Part shown: positions 1 through 7,285 of the stretch, piece by piece
Position numbering within the stretch: the stretch's first letter is position 1
Layout of the letters: every line of letters begins with the position of its first letter
DNA from: Chloroflexota bacterium
GTDB taxonomy: Bacteria; Chloroflexota; Anaerolineae; Anaerolineales; Villigracilaceae
DNA: 21,572 nucleotides
Assembly: GCA_016191985.1 (NCBI GenBank)
Contig: JACPVB010000011.1
Coordinates: forward strand, 1-21,572
Direction: 5' to 3'
Made by a program: the position numbers and the translations under genes
The notes under the pieces: model-generated
Database searches by the model: none
What the model was told of the DNA's origin: nothing
Seen by the model: only the letters and a program-made list of their open reading frames with translations

Positions 1-1856
1 CTCAGACTTCCGAAGTCTTTAAGACTTCGGAAGTCTCTGAAGACTACCTCGGCATTGCCTCTGAACTCGCCAATGTGTCCGACGATCTTCGCGGTGCGGT
101 TCGCTTGATGCTCGGCCAAACGCTCATCGTGCGGGATCGTTCTACAGCTCGAAATTTAATTAAGGATATTCCGACTCACGCACGCATTGTGACTCTGCGT
201 GGAGAAGTCTTCCGCGGTGACGGTTTGATCATCGCTGGGAAAACCGCTTCTTCCTCGACCCTTGGCAGGGGACGCAAAAAACGGGAATTTGAATCTACGC
301 TGGGAGAGCTTCTCGCCCGCCTTGCGGAATCAAATGAATCCGTGGAGCAGCTATCCAATCAACTGGCAGCGGCGCAGCGTGAACTGATGCAAGCCGAGAC
401 GGATGCGCGCGAAGCCCGCGTCAGATTAGGCGAATGCCAGGAGACGGAACAACAGGCTGGTCTTGAGTCTGAATCGATGGCGCGTCAACTTGAGTGGCAG
501 AAAAATCAATTTGAGCAGTTGAATGCTGAGGCGGGCGAATCTGCTTCGATCCAAGGTAAATTGATCGAATCTCAAACGGAAGTGGAAGCCCGCTCTGCGG
601 AAGCTCAAGTGGAATTGAAGGATGTCAGCGCGAGGCTGAAGGAAGTTTCTGCGGACGAGTTGCAGGAGCAGGCTTCGTACTGGAGCACGCGCGTGGCGGT
701 TGCCGAGCAGTCGGTGGCGGGGGCAGTCGCCAAGAAAGAAGAACGCGAAAAAGAAATCACGCGGCTGGATGTGCGCCGTGTGGAACTGGCTTCGAGATTG
801 CAGGAAGCACAGAATTCCCTGAATGCGTTGGACAACGAAAAGACAAACCTGCGCGAGCGCGAAAGCGGCTTGCACGGACAAATTGAAGAAATGCGTGTGC
901 TGATCGAGCCTGCCGAAAAAGATTTGGAAATGGCCGGGCAGGAAGAAACACGCTTGCAGGAATCTGAAAATAACGCGCAAAAAATATTTGCGAATGCCGA
1001 GCGTTCGTATGGACATGTGCAGTTGGAACAGACGCGCAAAGCGGAGGCATTGGATAACCTTCGGCAGAAAATTACCGATGACTTTGGTCTGGTGATGTTC
1101 GATTACGCCGCGGATGTTTCTGGCCCTGTGCCGTTGCCGTTGGATGGCATGGTGGAACAGTTGCCCGTTGTGACTGAACTTGCGCCCGAGATCGAAGATC
1201 AACTAACACATTTCCGCGCACAGTTACGCCGCATGGGGCCGATCAACCCTGATGCGAAAATTGAATACGATCAGGAAAAAGAACGTTTTGAGTTTATGAA
1301 AACCCAGGTGGAAGACCTGCACAAAGCCGAAGAGGATTTGAAGCAGGTGGTGGCCGAGTTGGACGAAGTGACCAAGCGCGAATTTGTCCGCACCTTTGAT
1401 GCGGTGGATAAGCAATTCCGCGAGACCTTTGTCCGCTTGTTTGGCGGCGGTTCGGCTCGGCTCGCATTGACCGACCCTGAAAATTTGGTGGACACGGGTA
1501 TCGAAATTGAAGCACGTTTGCCCGGCAGGCGTGAACAAGGTTTGGCTTTGCTCTCTGGTGGTGAACGAAGTTTGACCGCGATTGCGCTGGTCTTTGCTCT
1601 GCTCAAGGTTTCGCCCACCCCCGTCTGCGTGATGGACGAAGTGGACGCGATGCTTGACGAAGCCAACGTGGGACGCTTCCGCGATCTGCTGGTGGATTTG
1701 AGCAAGGATACGCAGTTCATCATCATCACTCACAATCGCAACACTGTCCAGGCTGCGGATGTGATCTACGGCGTGACGATGGGGCGTGACTCGGCGAGTC
1801 AAATTATTAGTTTGAGGTTGGATCAAGTCACGGATGATATGTTGAAGAGGGGGTAG
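1..1856 (+). CDS. smc: Chromosome partition protein SMC, C-terminal part (5' end outside window)
   Basis: The frame is open from position 3, so the gene starts upstream; the GTG at 75 is internal. SMC is the condensin ATPase that compacts and segregates chromosomes, working as a dimer with ScpA/ScpB. Visible parts, counted from codon 75: the end of the hinge (residues 1 to about 60, ending in an IIAGK segment where the family has its Gly-rich strand), a long Glu/Gln/Ala-rich coiled coil (about 80-340), then the C-terminal ATPase half. The head contains the ABC signature LLSGGERS (about 490), Walker B with D-loop VCVMDEVDAMLDEANV (about 516) and the switch segment IIITHNR (about 548). All ATPase motifs on this half are intact. 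The gene ends TAG at 1854-1856. A 33-bp palindrome (4-36) is read in frame just before the hinge segment. Downstream genes look unrelated. Confidence 0.95.
   Translation, partial: QTSEVFKTSEVSEDYLGIASELANVSDDLRGAVRLMLGQTLIVRDRSTARNLIKDIPTHARIVTLRGEVFRGDGLIIAGKTASSSTLGRGRKKREFESTLGELLARLAESNESVEQLSNQLAAAQRELMQAETDAREARVRLGECQETEQQAGLESESMARQLEWQKNQFEQLNAEAGESASIQGKLIESQTEVEARSAEAQVELKDVSARLKEVSADELQEQASYWSTRVAVAEQSVAGAVAKKEEREKEITRLDVRRVELASRLQEAQNSLNALDNEKTNLRERESGLHGQIEEMRVLIEPAEKDLEMAGQEETRLQESENNAQKIFANAERSYGHVQLEQTRKAEALDNLRQKITDDFGLVMFDYAADVSGPVPLPLDGMVEQLPVVTELAPEIEDQLTHFRAQLRRMGPINPDAKIEYDQEKERFEFMKTQVEDLHKAEEDLKQVVAELDEVTKREFVRTFDAVDKQFRETFVRLFGGGSARLALTDPENLVDTGIEIEARLPGRREQGLALLSGGERSLTAIALVFALLKVSPTPVCVMDEVDAMLDEANVGRFRDLLVDLSKDTQFIIITHNRNTVQAADVIYGVTMGRDSASQIISLRLDQVTDDMLKRG
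4..36. repeat. 33-bp palindromic element inside smc
   Basis: Arms AGACTTCCGAAGTCTT (4-19) and AAGACTTCGGAAGTCT (21-36) are perfect reverse complements around a single central T. The element is 33 bp, a whole number of codons, and is translated in the smc frame as a short polar segment (TSEVFKTSEVS). It shares its length and its central core GTCTTTAAGAC with the element at 19530-19562, which is also inside a coding region. Confidence 0.85.
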
Positions 1857-1870
1857 GGGGGAAAGTAGAA

Positions 1871-1921
1871 GGTGGATGATGGAGAGCCTGTCCTGAGCGA
1901 AGACGAAGGGTGGATGATGGA
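1871..1921. repeat. 13-bp direct repeat flanking a short dispersed-repeat-like motif
   Basis: GGTGGATGATGGA occurs at 1871-1883 and again at 1909-1921. Between them lies GAGCCTGTCCTGAGCGAAG (from about 1883), which resembles a short repeat that I recall being scattered through many environmental bacterial genomes. The rest of the 182-bp gap between smc and the next gene shows no other structure apart from the ribosome binding site near 2023. Confidence 0.5.
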
Positions 1922-2038
1922 TGTTCCTTTCTGTGACTGTACGGCATGTTGACTGGGGAGGGGAATGGGTTTGGTGAGGATTTATCCCTTCGGGTGGGGA
2001 TATCGTAAAACCGTAATTACATAGGAGAATAGATTAAT

Positions 2039-2275
2039 ATGGACTTTGGATTTATGTTTTATTCGGGAATGTCAATTTTATGTGTGACTTGTTGCCCACC
2101 AATAATTGCTTTGTTGTCCATGGGTATTGTTTTCGTTTTCAGTAACAATCTAAAAATTATCACAGTGTCGAAGAAACAAATTTTGATTATTGGGGTTTTA
2201 GTGTTTATAGTTGTATTTATTGTACTTTGTTTATTGGTGCAAATCCCAACCCTAAATGGCTATCGTGCAATGTAG
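2039..2275 (+). CDS. Small two-helix membrane protein, unknown function
   Basis: A 78-residue protein with two hydrophobic stretches (about residues 8-34 and 47-67) separated by a short basic loop (KIITVSKKQ). The first stretch contains a Cys-Cys-Pro-Pro motif. AGGAGA at 2023-2028 gives a usable ribosome binding site, although its spacing is on the long side at 10 nt. The gene is distinctly AT-rich compared with smc and the next gene, which suggests a recent arrival or a fast-evolving orphan. It lies 62 bp upstream of the V4R gene's chosen start and could share its transcript. I do not recognise a family; the protein is hydrophobic and short enough that homology may be hard to see. Confidence 0.6.
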   Translation: MDFGFMFYSGMSILCVTCCPPIIALLSMGIVFVFSNNLKIITVSKKQILIIGVLVFIVVFIVLCLLVQIPTLNGYRAM

Positions 2276-2337
2276 AATATAATACCTTGTAGTAAATGGT
2301 AACTTTCAGCAGTCCGTCTTTAGAGATAGGAGTCAAT

Positions 2338-2958
2338 ATGACAACTCAGGAAGAGGCAGTCATCATCAACTCGCTCGTGCGCCAGGCATTGACCTCGATA
2401 CAGGAAGTGATGGGGGAAAACGGTTTGAACGCTGTTTTGAAGTCTTGCGGGCTTGAACGGTTCGCAGGGAATTTCCCTCCAAATGACCTTGAACCATCCA
2501 TCAAGGCTTCGCAATATTCGCAGTTGAACCAGGCGATTGAGGATTTTTATGGGCGAGGCGGCAGGGGTATGTTACTGCGCATCGGTCGGGCGTCCTTCCA
2601 ATATGGCGTGCGAGAACAGGCGGCCTTACTGGGCGTTGCAGGGGTTGCGCTCAAGTTGCTGCCGGAGAAACAACGCATCAAGTTCATCCTGAACGGTATG
2701 GCGGATGCGCTTAAGAAAACCAATCCGCAGGTCAACGCATGGCTGGACGAAAGCGGCGAGCGGCTCGCTTATATCGAATCCACTTGCGGGGTTTGTAACT
2801 CCCGTCACAACGACCATCCCATTTGCTACCTTTACATGGGTTCCATTTCCGAGGCTGTGAAATGGGCAACTGGAAAAGATCATGAAATCACCGAAACCCA
2901 TTGCATCGCCAAAGGGGATGAATATTGTAGATTTGAAGTGGGAGATGTGAAGGGATAG
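2338..2958 (+). CDS. V4R (4-vinyl reductase-like) domain protein
   Basis: The start is placed at ATG 2338 because AGGAG (2328-2332) lies 5 nt before it; an in-frame ATG at 2296 has no such site. The product is 206 residues. The N-terminal half is helical. The C-terminal half has the V4R pattern: Cys150, Cys153, Cys163, then Cys189 and Cys197 followed by RFEV, with the typical Gly-Asp-Glu-x-Cys turn. V4R domains are small-molecule or metal-binding modules, found in bacteriochlorophyll biosynthesis protein BchJ and as sensory domains of XylR-type regulators. This protein has no attached effector domain, so it may be a stand-alone sensor or binding protein. No chlorophyll or aromatic degradation genes are nearby, so the ligand cannot be inferred. 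The family call is fairly firm; the function is open. Confidence 0.75.
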   Translation: MTTQEEAVIINSLVRQALTSIQEVMGENGLNAVLKSCGLERFAGNFPPNDLEPSIKASQYSQLNQAIEDFYGRGGRGMLLRIGRASFQYGVREQAALLGVAGVALKLLPEKQRIKFILNGMADALKKTNPQVNAWLDESGERLAYIESTCGVCNSRHNDHPICYLYMGSISEAVKWATGKDHEITETHCIAKGDEYCRFEVGDVKG

Positions 2959-2967
2959 GCAGGCTTT

Positions 2968-3003
2968 ACGTCACGGCCTTTGCCTCACCGGGCGTTGTGA
3001 CGT
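2968..3003. repeat. Inverted repeat downstream of the V4R gene
   Basis: ACGTCAC (2968-2974) pairs with GTGACGT (2997-3003) around a 22-nt GC-rich loop. It sits just before the terminator at 3031-3060 and may be an extra transcript-end hairpin or a small repeat remnant. Confidence 0.4.
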
Positions 3004-3030
3004 TGATTCGCCCCAGTGAAAGACAATAGA

Positions 3031-3060
3031 AAACCCGCTCCAAATTTCTGGGGCGGGTTT
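3031..3060. terminator. Bidirectional intrinsic terminator between convergent genes
   Basis: AAACCCGCTCC (3031-3041) pairs with GGGGCGGGTTT (3050-3060), an 11-bp stem with one G-U pair and an 8-nt loop. A and T runs at the base give it a short U-tract in both directions. It lies between the V4R gene (ending 2958, plus) and the foldase gene (ending 3089, minus), so it can serve both. Confidence 0.75.
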
Positions 3061-3088
3061 CCTGTTACTCATTTCTCGTTACTCGAAC

Positions 3089-4552
3089 TTACGGCTTCGG
3101 TGTCTCCGTCCCTTCGAGTTCTTTCAAAGCCTCAGCCTGTGCGGTCAACTGGGCGTTGGCCGCTTCGGTGGCCATGCTTATCAAGTTTGGTTCGCTGGGA
3201 ACGCGGCTCATCCAGATGTCAAAGATTTCCACGCCGTATTCTTCATAGGCGGCGGTCAACCATTCCTGAAAGGCGGCATCTTTTGCGGATTCGTATTGGT
3301 CTGCCGCGAGAGGACGTTCCTGTTTGGCGATCAATTGGATGATGTGATAACCAAAGTCGCTTTTGACAGGTTCGGTGGTGATATCACCAGGCTTGCTCAA
3401 TGCGAATGCGCCGGTTTCAAACTCAGGGACCATTGCGCCTGTCCCAAACCAACCGAGGTCGCCTCCGTTTGCTCCAGAGCCGGTATCGGTTGAAAGCTCT
3501 TTGGCAAGTGTGGCAAAGTCCTCGCCGTTTTGCAGGCGGACGATAATGTCCTTTGCGGCCTGTTCATCGGCTACCAAAATGTGGCGCGCCCAAACCTGGG
3601 TTTGAGTTGGTTTAATTTCGGCGGTAAGCTCCTCCCTGAGTTTTCTCTCAAGGATTTGCGCCTCGAAGAACTTGCGATACACGTCTTCTTCAAAACCGAG
3701 CTGCATCATTCTATCGTTCGCATCCGCGACCTGGGTCTCGAAGCTTTCGAGTGTGTAGGGCGTTGCGGTTGGCGTCACTGTGGATGTGGGTCCCGTTGTT
3801 GGGGTGGCGGATGGTTCAACGGTAGCCGTTGAGGCAAGCGTGGGTGTGGGGGAAGGTTCCACAGTTGTTTCTTCGGTTGTGGCTGGAGTTCCCTCTGCAG
3901 GCTGTGCGGTTGACGTGGCTTCGGCTTCGGGTGTGGAAGTAAATTCAGGTGTGGCCGTCACTTCCGGGGTAGCGCTGGGGAGCGGAGTGATTGTCACGAT
4001 GTTGAATGCTTCTGCTGGAACTTCAGGTAACGTAACCTCTGTCGGTGTGACAGACGGCGTTGGCGTGCCGTTCGGGAAGTACACAAATGCGGCTTCAAGC
4101 GCTTCCTGAATCTCTTCCTCGCTCACGGTGATGCCGCGTTTCGCGGCTTCCTGGCGGATCAGTTCCTCGTTAACCATCTGGTCCAGCACGGTCTTGCCAA
4201 TAAGGGCAGGGGTGTCTAATTGAGTTTGAATTTCCTGCAACTGCGCTTCCACGTTCATACCAAACTGTGCATATTGCGCGTACAGGTTGTACTGACTCAA
4301 TAATTGCTGGCGCTGCAAGCGGACGCGCGGCTCAAAATCCTTGACGAGAATTTCAACATCGCCAACTTTTGCCACCGGGCGCCGGGCCTGGAAATAATTA
4401 ATATCCAGCCAGCCGTACAATAGCAACAACGCAACCGCGGCAAGAATGCCGAAGAATGTGTACAGGATGAGGCGTCCCTGCTGCTGTTCGCGCTGCAGGC
4501 GGGCAACGTGTTTCTTATGCAAAACAGGCTTCTTGCCCTGTTCATTAGGCAT
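3089..4552 (-). CDS. Membrane-anchored PpiC-type peptidyl-prolyl isomerase (SurA/PrsA-like foldase)
   Basis: Starts at the second of two close ATGs (complement of 4550-4552): AAGGAG at 4560-4565 is 7 nt from it but only 1 nt from the ATG at 4556-4558. The protein has 487 residues. Order: basic N-terminus, one membrane helix (about 28-47), a SurA_N-like helical region (about 60-158) with QMVNEELIRQEAAKRG, a Thr/Pro/Glu/Ser-rich segment (about 162-266), then a second helical stretch and a parvulin domain (about 321-408) with ARHILV, GGDLGWFG and FGYHIIQL. A helical tail follows. Such proteins help exported proteins fold outside the membrane. The long Thr/Pro-rich stretch in the middle of the chaperone module is unusual and resembles the linker of the secreted M23 protein at 16612. 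It is probably transcribed alone. Confidence 0.9.
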   Translation of the reverse strand: MPNEQGKKPVLHKKHVARLQREQQQGRLILYTFFGILAAVALLLLYGWLDINYFQARRPVAKVGDVEILVKDFEPRVRLQRQQLLSQYNLYAQYAQFGMNVEAQLQEIQTQLDTPALIGKTVLDQMVNEELIRQEAAKRGITVSEEEIQEALEAAFVYFPNGTPTPSVTPTEVTLPEVPAEAFNIVTITPLPSATPEVTATPEFTSTPEAEATSTAQPAEGTPATTEETTVEPSPTPTLASTATVEPSATPTTGPTSTVTPTATPYTLESFETQVADANDRMMQLGFEEDVYRKFFEAQILERKLREELTAEIKPTQTQVWARHILVADEQAAKDIIVRLQNGEDFATLAKELSTDTGSGANGGDLGWFGTGAMVPEFETGAFALSKPGDITTEPVKSDFGYHIIQLIAKQERPLAADQYESAKDAAFQEWLTAAYEEYGVEIFDIWMSRVPSEPNLISMATEAANAQLTAQAEALKELEGTETPKP

Positions 4553-4577
4553 GGTCATACTCCTTCAAACGTAGTTT

Positions 4578-4732
4578 GTCATTGCGAGCCGCTCATCCCC
4601 GCACCGAACGTAGGACGGTGTGGCGAAGCAATCCCCAACATGCTCATGAGATTGCCTACCCATTCGGGTACGATGTCGTCGGGACACTTGCCCAGTGCGC
4701 AAGTGCTGGGAGAACACCCTCCTCGCAATGAC
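4578..4732. repeat. MITE-like intergenic element with 11-bp terminal inverted repeats
   Basis: GTCATTGCGAG (4578-4588) and CTCGCAATGAC (4722-4732) are perfect terminal inverted repeats bounding 155 bp. Inside are further hairpins: CACCG/CGGTG, ACCC/GGGT around an ATTC loop, and CACTTG/CAAGTG in the right part. No coding frame across it looks real. The terminal motif resembles a repeat I recall as common in Anaerolineae genomes. It fills most of the gap between the foldase gene and the rpsR terminator. Confidence 0.7.
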
Positions 4733-4755
4733 ATGTACGGTCATTAACATAAATT

Positions 4756-4784
4756 CGGGGCATGGAATTGTGTCCCATGCCCCG
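4756..4784 (-). terminator. Terminator-like hairpin after rpsR
   Basis: CGGGGCATGG (4756-4765) and CCATGCCCCG (4775-4784) form a perfect 10-bp stem with a 9-nt loop, 18 bp beyond the rpsR stop on the minus strand. The following minus-strand sequence is AATTTATG, so the U-tract is weak. It is a probable end of the rpsF-ssb-rpsR transcript. Confidence 0.6.
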
Positions 4785-4801
4785 AGCAAATCTATTGGCA
4801 A

Positions 4802-5095
4802 TTAGGAACGGTTATCGTCCAATGCCCTGCCGCTGAAGGGCAGAAGCGCCACGTGGCGGGCCTGCTTCACGGCGGCGGCCACCACACGCTGGTGCCGTGC
4901 GCAGGCACCGGTCTGGCGGCGGGGACGGATCTTGCCGTCCTCCGTTACATACTTGCGGAGCAGATCGATCTTTTTGTAATCGATGATCAACTGCTTATCC
5001 GCGCAAAACTGACAAAATTTCGGCTTTGCGAAAAACTTGCGGTCACCGCCGCCTTCGCCGCCTGAAAAATTGCGCTCATTGCGTTCGTCACTCAT
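4802..5095 (-). CDS. rpsR: Small ribosomal subunit protein bS18
   Basis: A 97-residue protein matching bS18 along its length. It has a glycine-rich N-terminus, then KPKFCQFCADK, IDYKKIDLLRKYV, the RPRRQTGACARHQR core and a basic VKQARHVALLPF end. bS18 binds 16S rRNA on the 30S platform as a heterodimer with bS6, which is encoded two genes upstream. CxxC plus the later Cys-Ala-Arg-His suggests the zinc-binding form of bS18, though the fourth ligand is not certain. GGAG lies 6 nt before the ATG. It is the last gene of the rpsF-ssb-rpsR operon. Confidence 0.97.
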   Translation of the reverse strand: MSDERNERNFSGGEGGGDRKFFAKPKFCQFCADKQLIIDYKKIDLLRKYVTEDGKIRPRRQTGACARHQRVVAAAVKQARHVALLPFSGRALDDNRS

Positions 5096-5154
5096 GGTTT
5101 ACTCCAAAACTACTTGTGCCACAGCTTTATCTTTTTTATTAAGATGGCTGAAGG

Positions 5155-5574
5155 CTAGAACGGAAATTCATCCTCCACCGTGCCCACGGTCGGGTCGGCG
5201 GAAGCGTTATCAACTTCCTGTGCATGGTTATTTGAATCGCGTCGGTCGCCCAGCATCATCATCTCACTGGCAACGATCTCCACGCTGGTATGCTTCAGGC
5301 CTTCCTTGTCGTCCCAGCGGCGGGTTTGCAGGCGTCCTTCGATGTAGACCTGCTGTCCCTTTACGAGATACTGTTTGCAAATTTCAGCGAGATTTCCCCA
5401 CGCCACCACATTGAACCACTCGGTTTCGTTGTGGCGTTCACCGTCTGCGCTGTTCCACGAACGGCTGACCGCCACCGAAAATGTGGTGACAGGTTTGCCT
5501 GAAGGGGTATACCGCATTTCGGGGTCTTTCCCAAGATGCCCAATGATCTGAACTTTATTAAGGCCTCGGCTCAT
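5155..5574 (-). CDS. ssb: Single-stranded DNA-binding protein SSB
   Basis: A 139-residue protein. The OB-fold runs from residue 3 to about 108, with NKVQIIGHLGKDPEMRYTPSG, TEWFNVVAWGNLAE and YIEGRLQTRRW. A short acidic/polar tail ends in DEFPF, the conserved tip that recruits DNA repair and replication proteins. It coats single-stranded DNA as a tetramer. AAGGAG is 6 nt before the ATG. Its place between rpsF and rpsR is the standard bacterial arrangement, so it is co-transcribed with the two ribosomal proteins. Confidence 0.97.
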   Translation of the reverse strand: MSRGLNKVQIIGHLGKDPEMRYTPSGKPVTTFSVAVSRSWNSADGERHNETEWFNVVAWGNLAEICKQYLVKGQQVYIEGRLQTRRWDDKEGLKHTSVEIVASEMMMLGDRRDSNNHAQEVDNASADPTVGTVEDEFPF

Positions 5575-5614
5575 GACAATCTCCTTGGTAAATTACCGGG
5601 CAATCACAAATAAA

Positions 5615-5899
5615 TTAACCAACAACAGAAAGCATATGACGTATGATCGACTCCTGATAACGCAGGTTACGTTCCAGGTCAAAAGTAGCGGCGGGCTCCA
5701 TGGTCACGTTCAAAAGAACATACTGACCTTCACGGTGCTTTTGGATAATGTAGGCCAGCTTGCGGCGTCCCCACACCTCGGCTTTGTCCACACTGCCGCC
5801 TGATTCGCTGATCCATCCCTTCACCTTATCGAGTACGCCGTTAAAAGCAGTCTCGTCCAGGTCGGGCTGGATGATGCACATCAGTTCATAATTACGCAT
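5615..5899 (-). CDS. rpsF: Small ribosomal subunit protein bS6
   Basis: A 94-residue protein with the bS6 ferredoxin-like fold. It begins MRNYELMCIIQPDLDE, has the WGRRKLAYIIQKHREGQYVL strand-turn-strand core and ends RNLRYQESIIRHMLSVVG. It pairs with bS18 on the 30S platform. AAGGAGG lies 9 nt before the ATG. It is first in the operon, and the leader just upstream can fold around its ribosome binding site (see 5902-5964), fitting the feedback control by the S6:S18 complex known in other bacteria. Confidence 0.97.
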   Translation of the reverse strand: MRNYELMCIIQPDLDETAFNGVLDKVKGWISESGGSVDKAEVWGRRKLAYIIQKHREGQYVLLNVTMEPAATFDLERNLRYQESIIRHMLSVVG

Positions 5900-5901
5900 T
5901 G

Positions 5902-5964
5902 GGAAATCCTCCTTTCCATGGGTTTGATCCTGTTCAAGCCGTAGGCTTGCCGGGAACGGAAAGG
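5902..5964 (-). promoter_or_regulatory. rpsF leader with alternative hairpins around the ribosome binding site
   Basis: Read on the minus strand, CCTTTCC (5964-5958) can pair with GGAAAGG (5917-5911), which overlaps the rpsF Shine-Dalgarno. The paired region encloses a CAAGCC-TAC-GGCTTG hairpin (5949-5935) next to a CCCGG. Alternatively, GGAAA (5917-5913) can pair with TTTCC (5906-5902), placing GGAGG exactly in the loop. The two folds exclude each other. An mRNA motif bound by the S6:S18 complex is known in rpsF leaders; assigning this leader to that class is inference. Confidence 0.55.
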
Positions 5965-6063
5965 CACGTGTATTAAGACGTACCTAAATTAGCGGGCGAA
6001 GTTTACCACAAAACCTTTTCATTTGGATGAAATGCGCCGCTTCTTTCTTAACGGATGTCTGAT

Positions 6064-6094
6064 TTGTCCGAAGGGCATTTTCTTCGCTGATAAT
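6064..6094 (+). promoter_or_regulatory. Possible promoter for the lipoprotein gene
   Basis: TTGTCC (6064-6069) and GATAAT (6089-6094) are separated by 19 bp, longer than ideal, and lie 56 bp before the chosen start codon. This is a weak candidate. Confidence 0.3.
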
Positions 6095-6149
6095 GGGCGG
6101 CGGGAACCTCATTAGATGTAAAATCGTCACTAAACAGGAGGAACATCCA

Positions 6150-7283
6150 ATGAACAAAAAGACATTATTTTCGAGTTACCTTATTCTTGGATTGGCAGCC
6201 TTACTTGTGGGTTGCCTTTCGTCTACTCAAGTAATACCCCGGGAGCCGATCATATTTTCTGGAGAAAGCGGCTCAATTCCAGAAATGGACATTGACACTC
6301 TTATTTTAGAATCAAACCTTGTTGTCATCGGTAAATTTGACTCTATACCTCCAAGCCAATGGAACACCCCAGATGGAACATTACCTGAAGACACAACAGC
6401 ACAAACTGTTTGGGATCAAGGCTTGTTTATATACACAGAGCAGGTTTTTCAACCACGCGAGATTCTAAAGCCAGACCCACAAGAGCGTGAAATACTCGTC
6501 CGTTCATTTGGTGGTCAGGTTGGGGAAGATATTATGGAAACATCAAATTTGGATGTCATTTACGCGGCAGAGCAGGAATATTTGCTTTTTTTATCCTATT
6601 ATCCAGACAGAGTGGAAGATGACACCCCTGGGTATTATATAGCGTCAGGCTCGATTCAAGGCGTATATAAAATCGTTGATGATGTGGCTGTATCTTATAG
6701 AGATGATTGGCCTCTTAGTGAGTTGGTAGCATATATACAGCAATCACAGCTATCCAAGGTGGAAATACAAAACACTCCTGATACCCAAGCTATTATGAAT
6801 CAATTGGAAATTACAACTACAGTTGAAATTGGCTGCAGTTTCGATTTTTCGATTTTCCCTTCCATTTATATCAATGACCCTCGTTATGAAGTCGATGAAG
6901 AAAAAATAAAATTTATCAGAATGGCTACTGAAAACCCTTCTCTTGAAACAGCGGGATACTTGGATTATAAAAATGCGTACCATTCCTGGTGGCTTGAAGG
7001 AAAACGTCAGTGGGAGGAACTTTACGCTAAAGCACGCGCGGAAAACAGGGAAATTTCCGAAGAAGAACAAAACGAATTTAACGCATCAAAGTGGGGAGCA
7101 TATCGTGGAGGCTGGTGTAGTCCAAAGGCTTCTTCAAAATTAAGGTTTGTTTCCATAACTTTCAACGAAGATATGGCTTCTGTTGTGTTGGGAGTCAATG
7201 ACAATATTAGAGAGGTAAACCTTGTTCTAGTTAATGGGCAATGGATGATTGCTCAAGAAAATAACCTGACACCCTCTCCGTAG
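6150..7283 (+). CDS. Predicted lipoprotein, unknown function
   Basis: The start is ATG 6150, preceded by AGGAGG (6136-6141, 8-nt spacing); the frame extends upstream to 6093 without a better site. The product is 377 residues. A short KK n-region and hydrophobic segment (6-20) end in the lipobox Leu-Val-Gly-Cys with Cys22, so it should be lipid-anchored on the outer face of the membrane. The N-terminal half alternates strands and acidic loops; the C-terminal half carries a charged helical region (about 260-320, EELYAKARAENREISEEEQN) and ends in a strand-rich part. The gene is AT-rich and its codon choice differs from that of its neighbours. It converges on the PHP gene with only 2 bp between the stops. 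I recognise no family. Confidence 0.7.
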   Translation: MNKKTLFSSYLILGLAALLVGCLSSTQVIPREPIIFSGESGSIPEMDIDTLILESNLVVIGKFDSIPPSQWNTPDGTLPEDTTAQTVWDQGLFIYTEQVFQPREILKPDPQEREILVRSFGGQVGEDIMETSNLDVIYAAEQEYLLFLSYYPDRVEDDTPGYYIASGSIQGVYKIVDDVAVSYRDDWPLSELVAYIQQSQLSKVEIQNTPDTQAIMNQLEITTTVEIGCSFDFSIFPSIYINDPRYEVDEEKIKFIRMATENPSLETAGYLDYKNAYHSWWLEGKRQWEELYAKARAENREISEEEQNEFNASKWGAYRGGWCSPKASSKLRFVSITFNEDMASVVLGVNDNIREVNLVLVNGQWMIAQENNLTPSP

Positions 7284-7285
7284 TG

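Noticed and set aside
426..1202. Long minus-strand open frame (258 codons) opposite smc
   Set aside because: It is the antisense shadow of the coiled-coil coding region; the protein is Phe/Arg/Leu-rich with no recognisable domain, and smc itself is certain.
2039..2275. Type I toxin of a toxin-antitoxin pair
   Set aside because: The protein is small and hydrophobic, but it has two helices and 78 residues, and no antisense RNA or antitoxin gene can be seen.
3780..4109. Plus-strand frame of 109 codons rich in Gly, Val and Ser
   Set aside because: It is the complement of the Thr/Pro-rich segment of the foldase gene.
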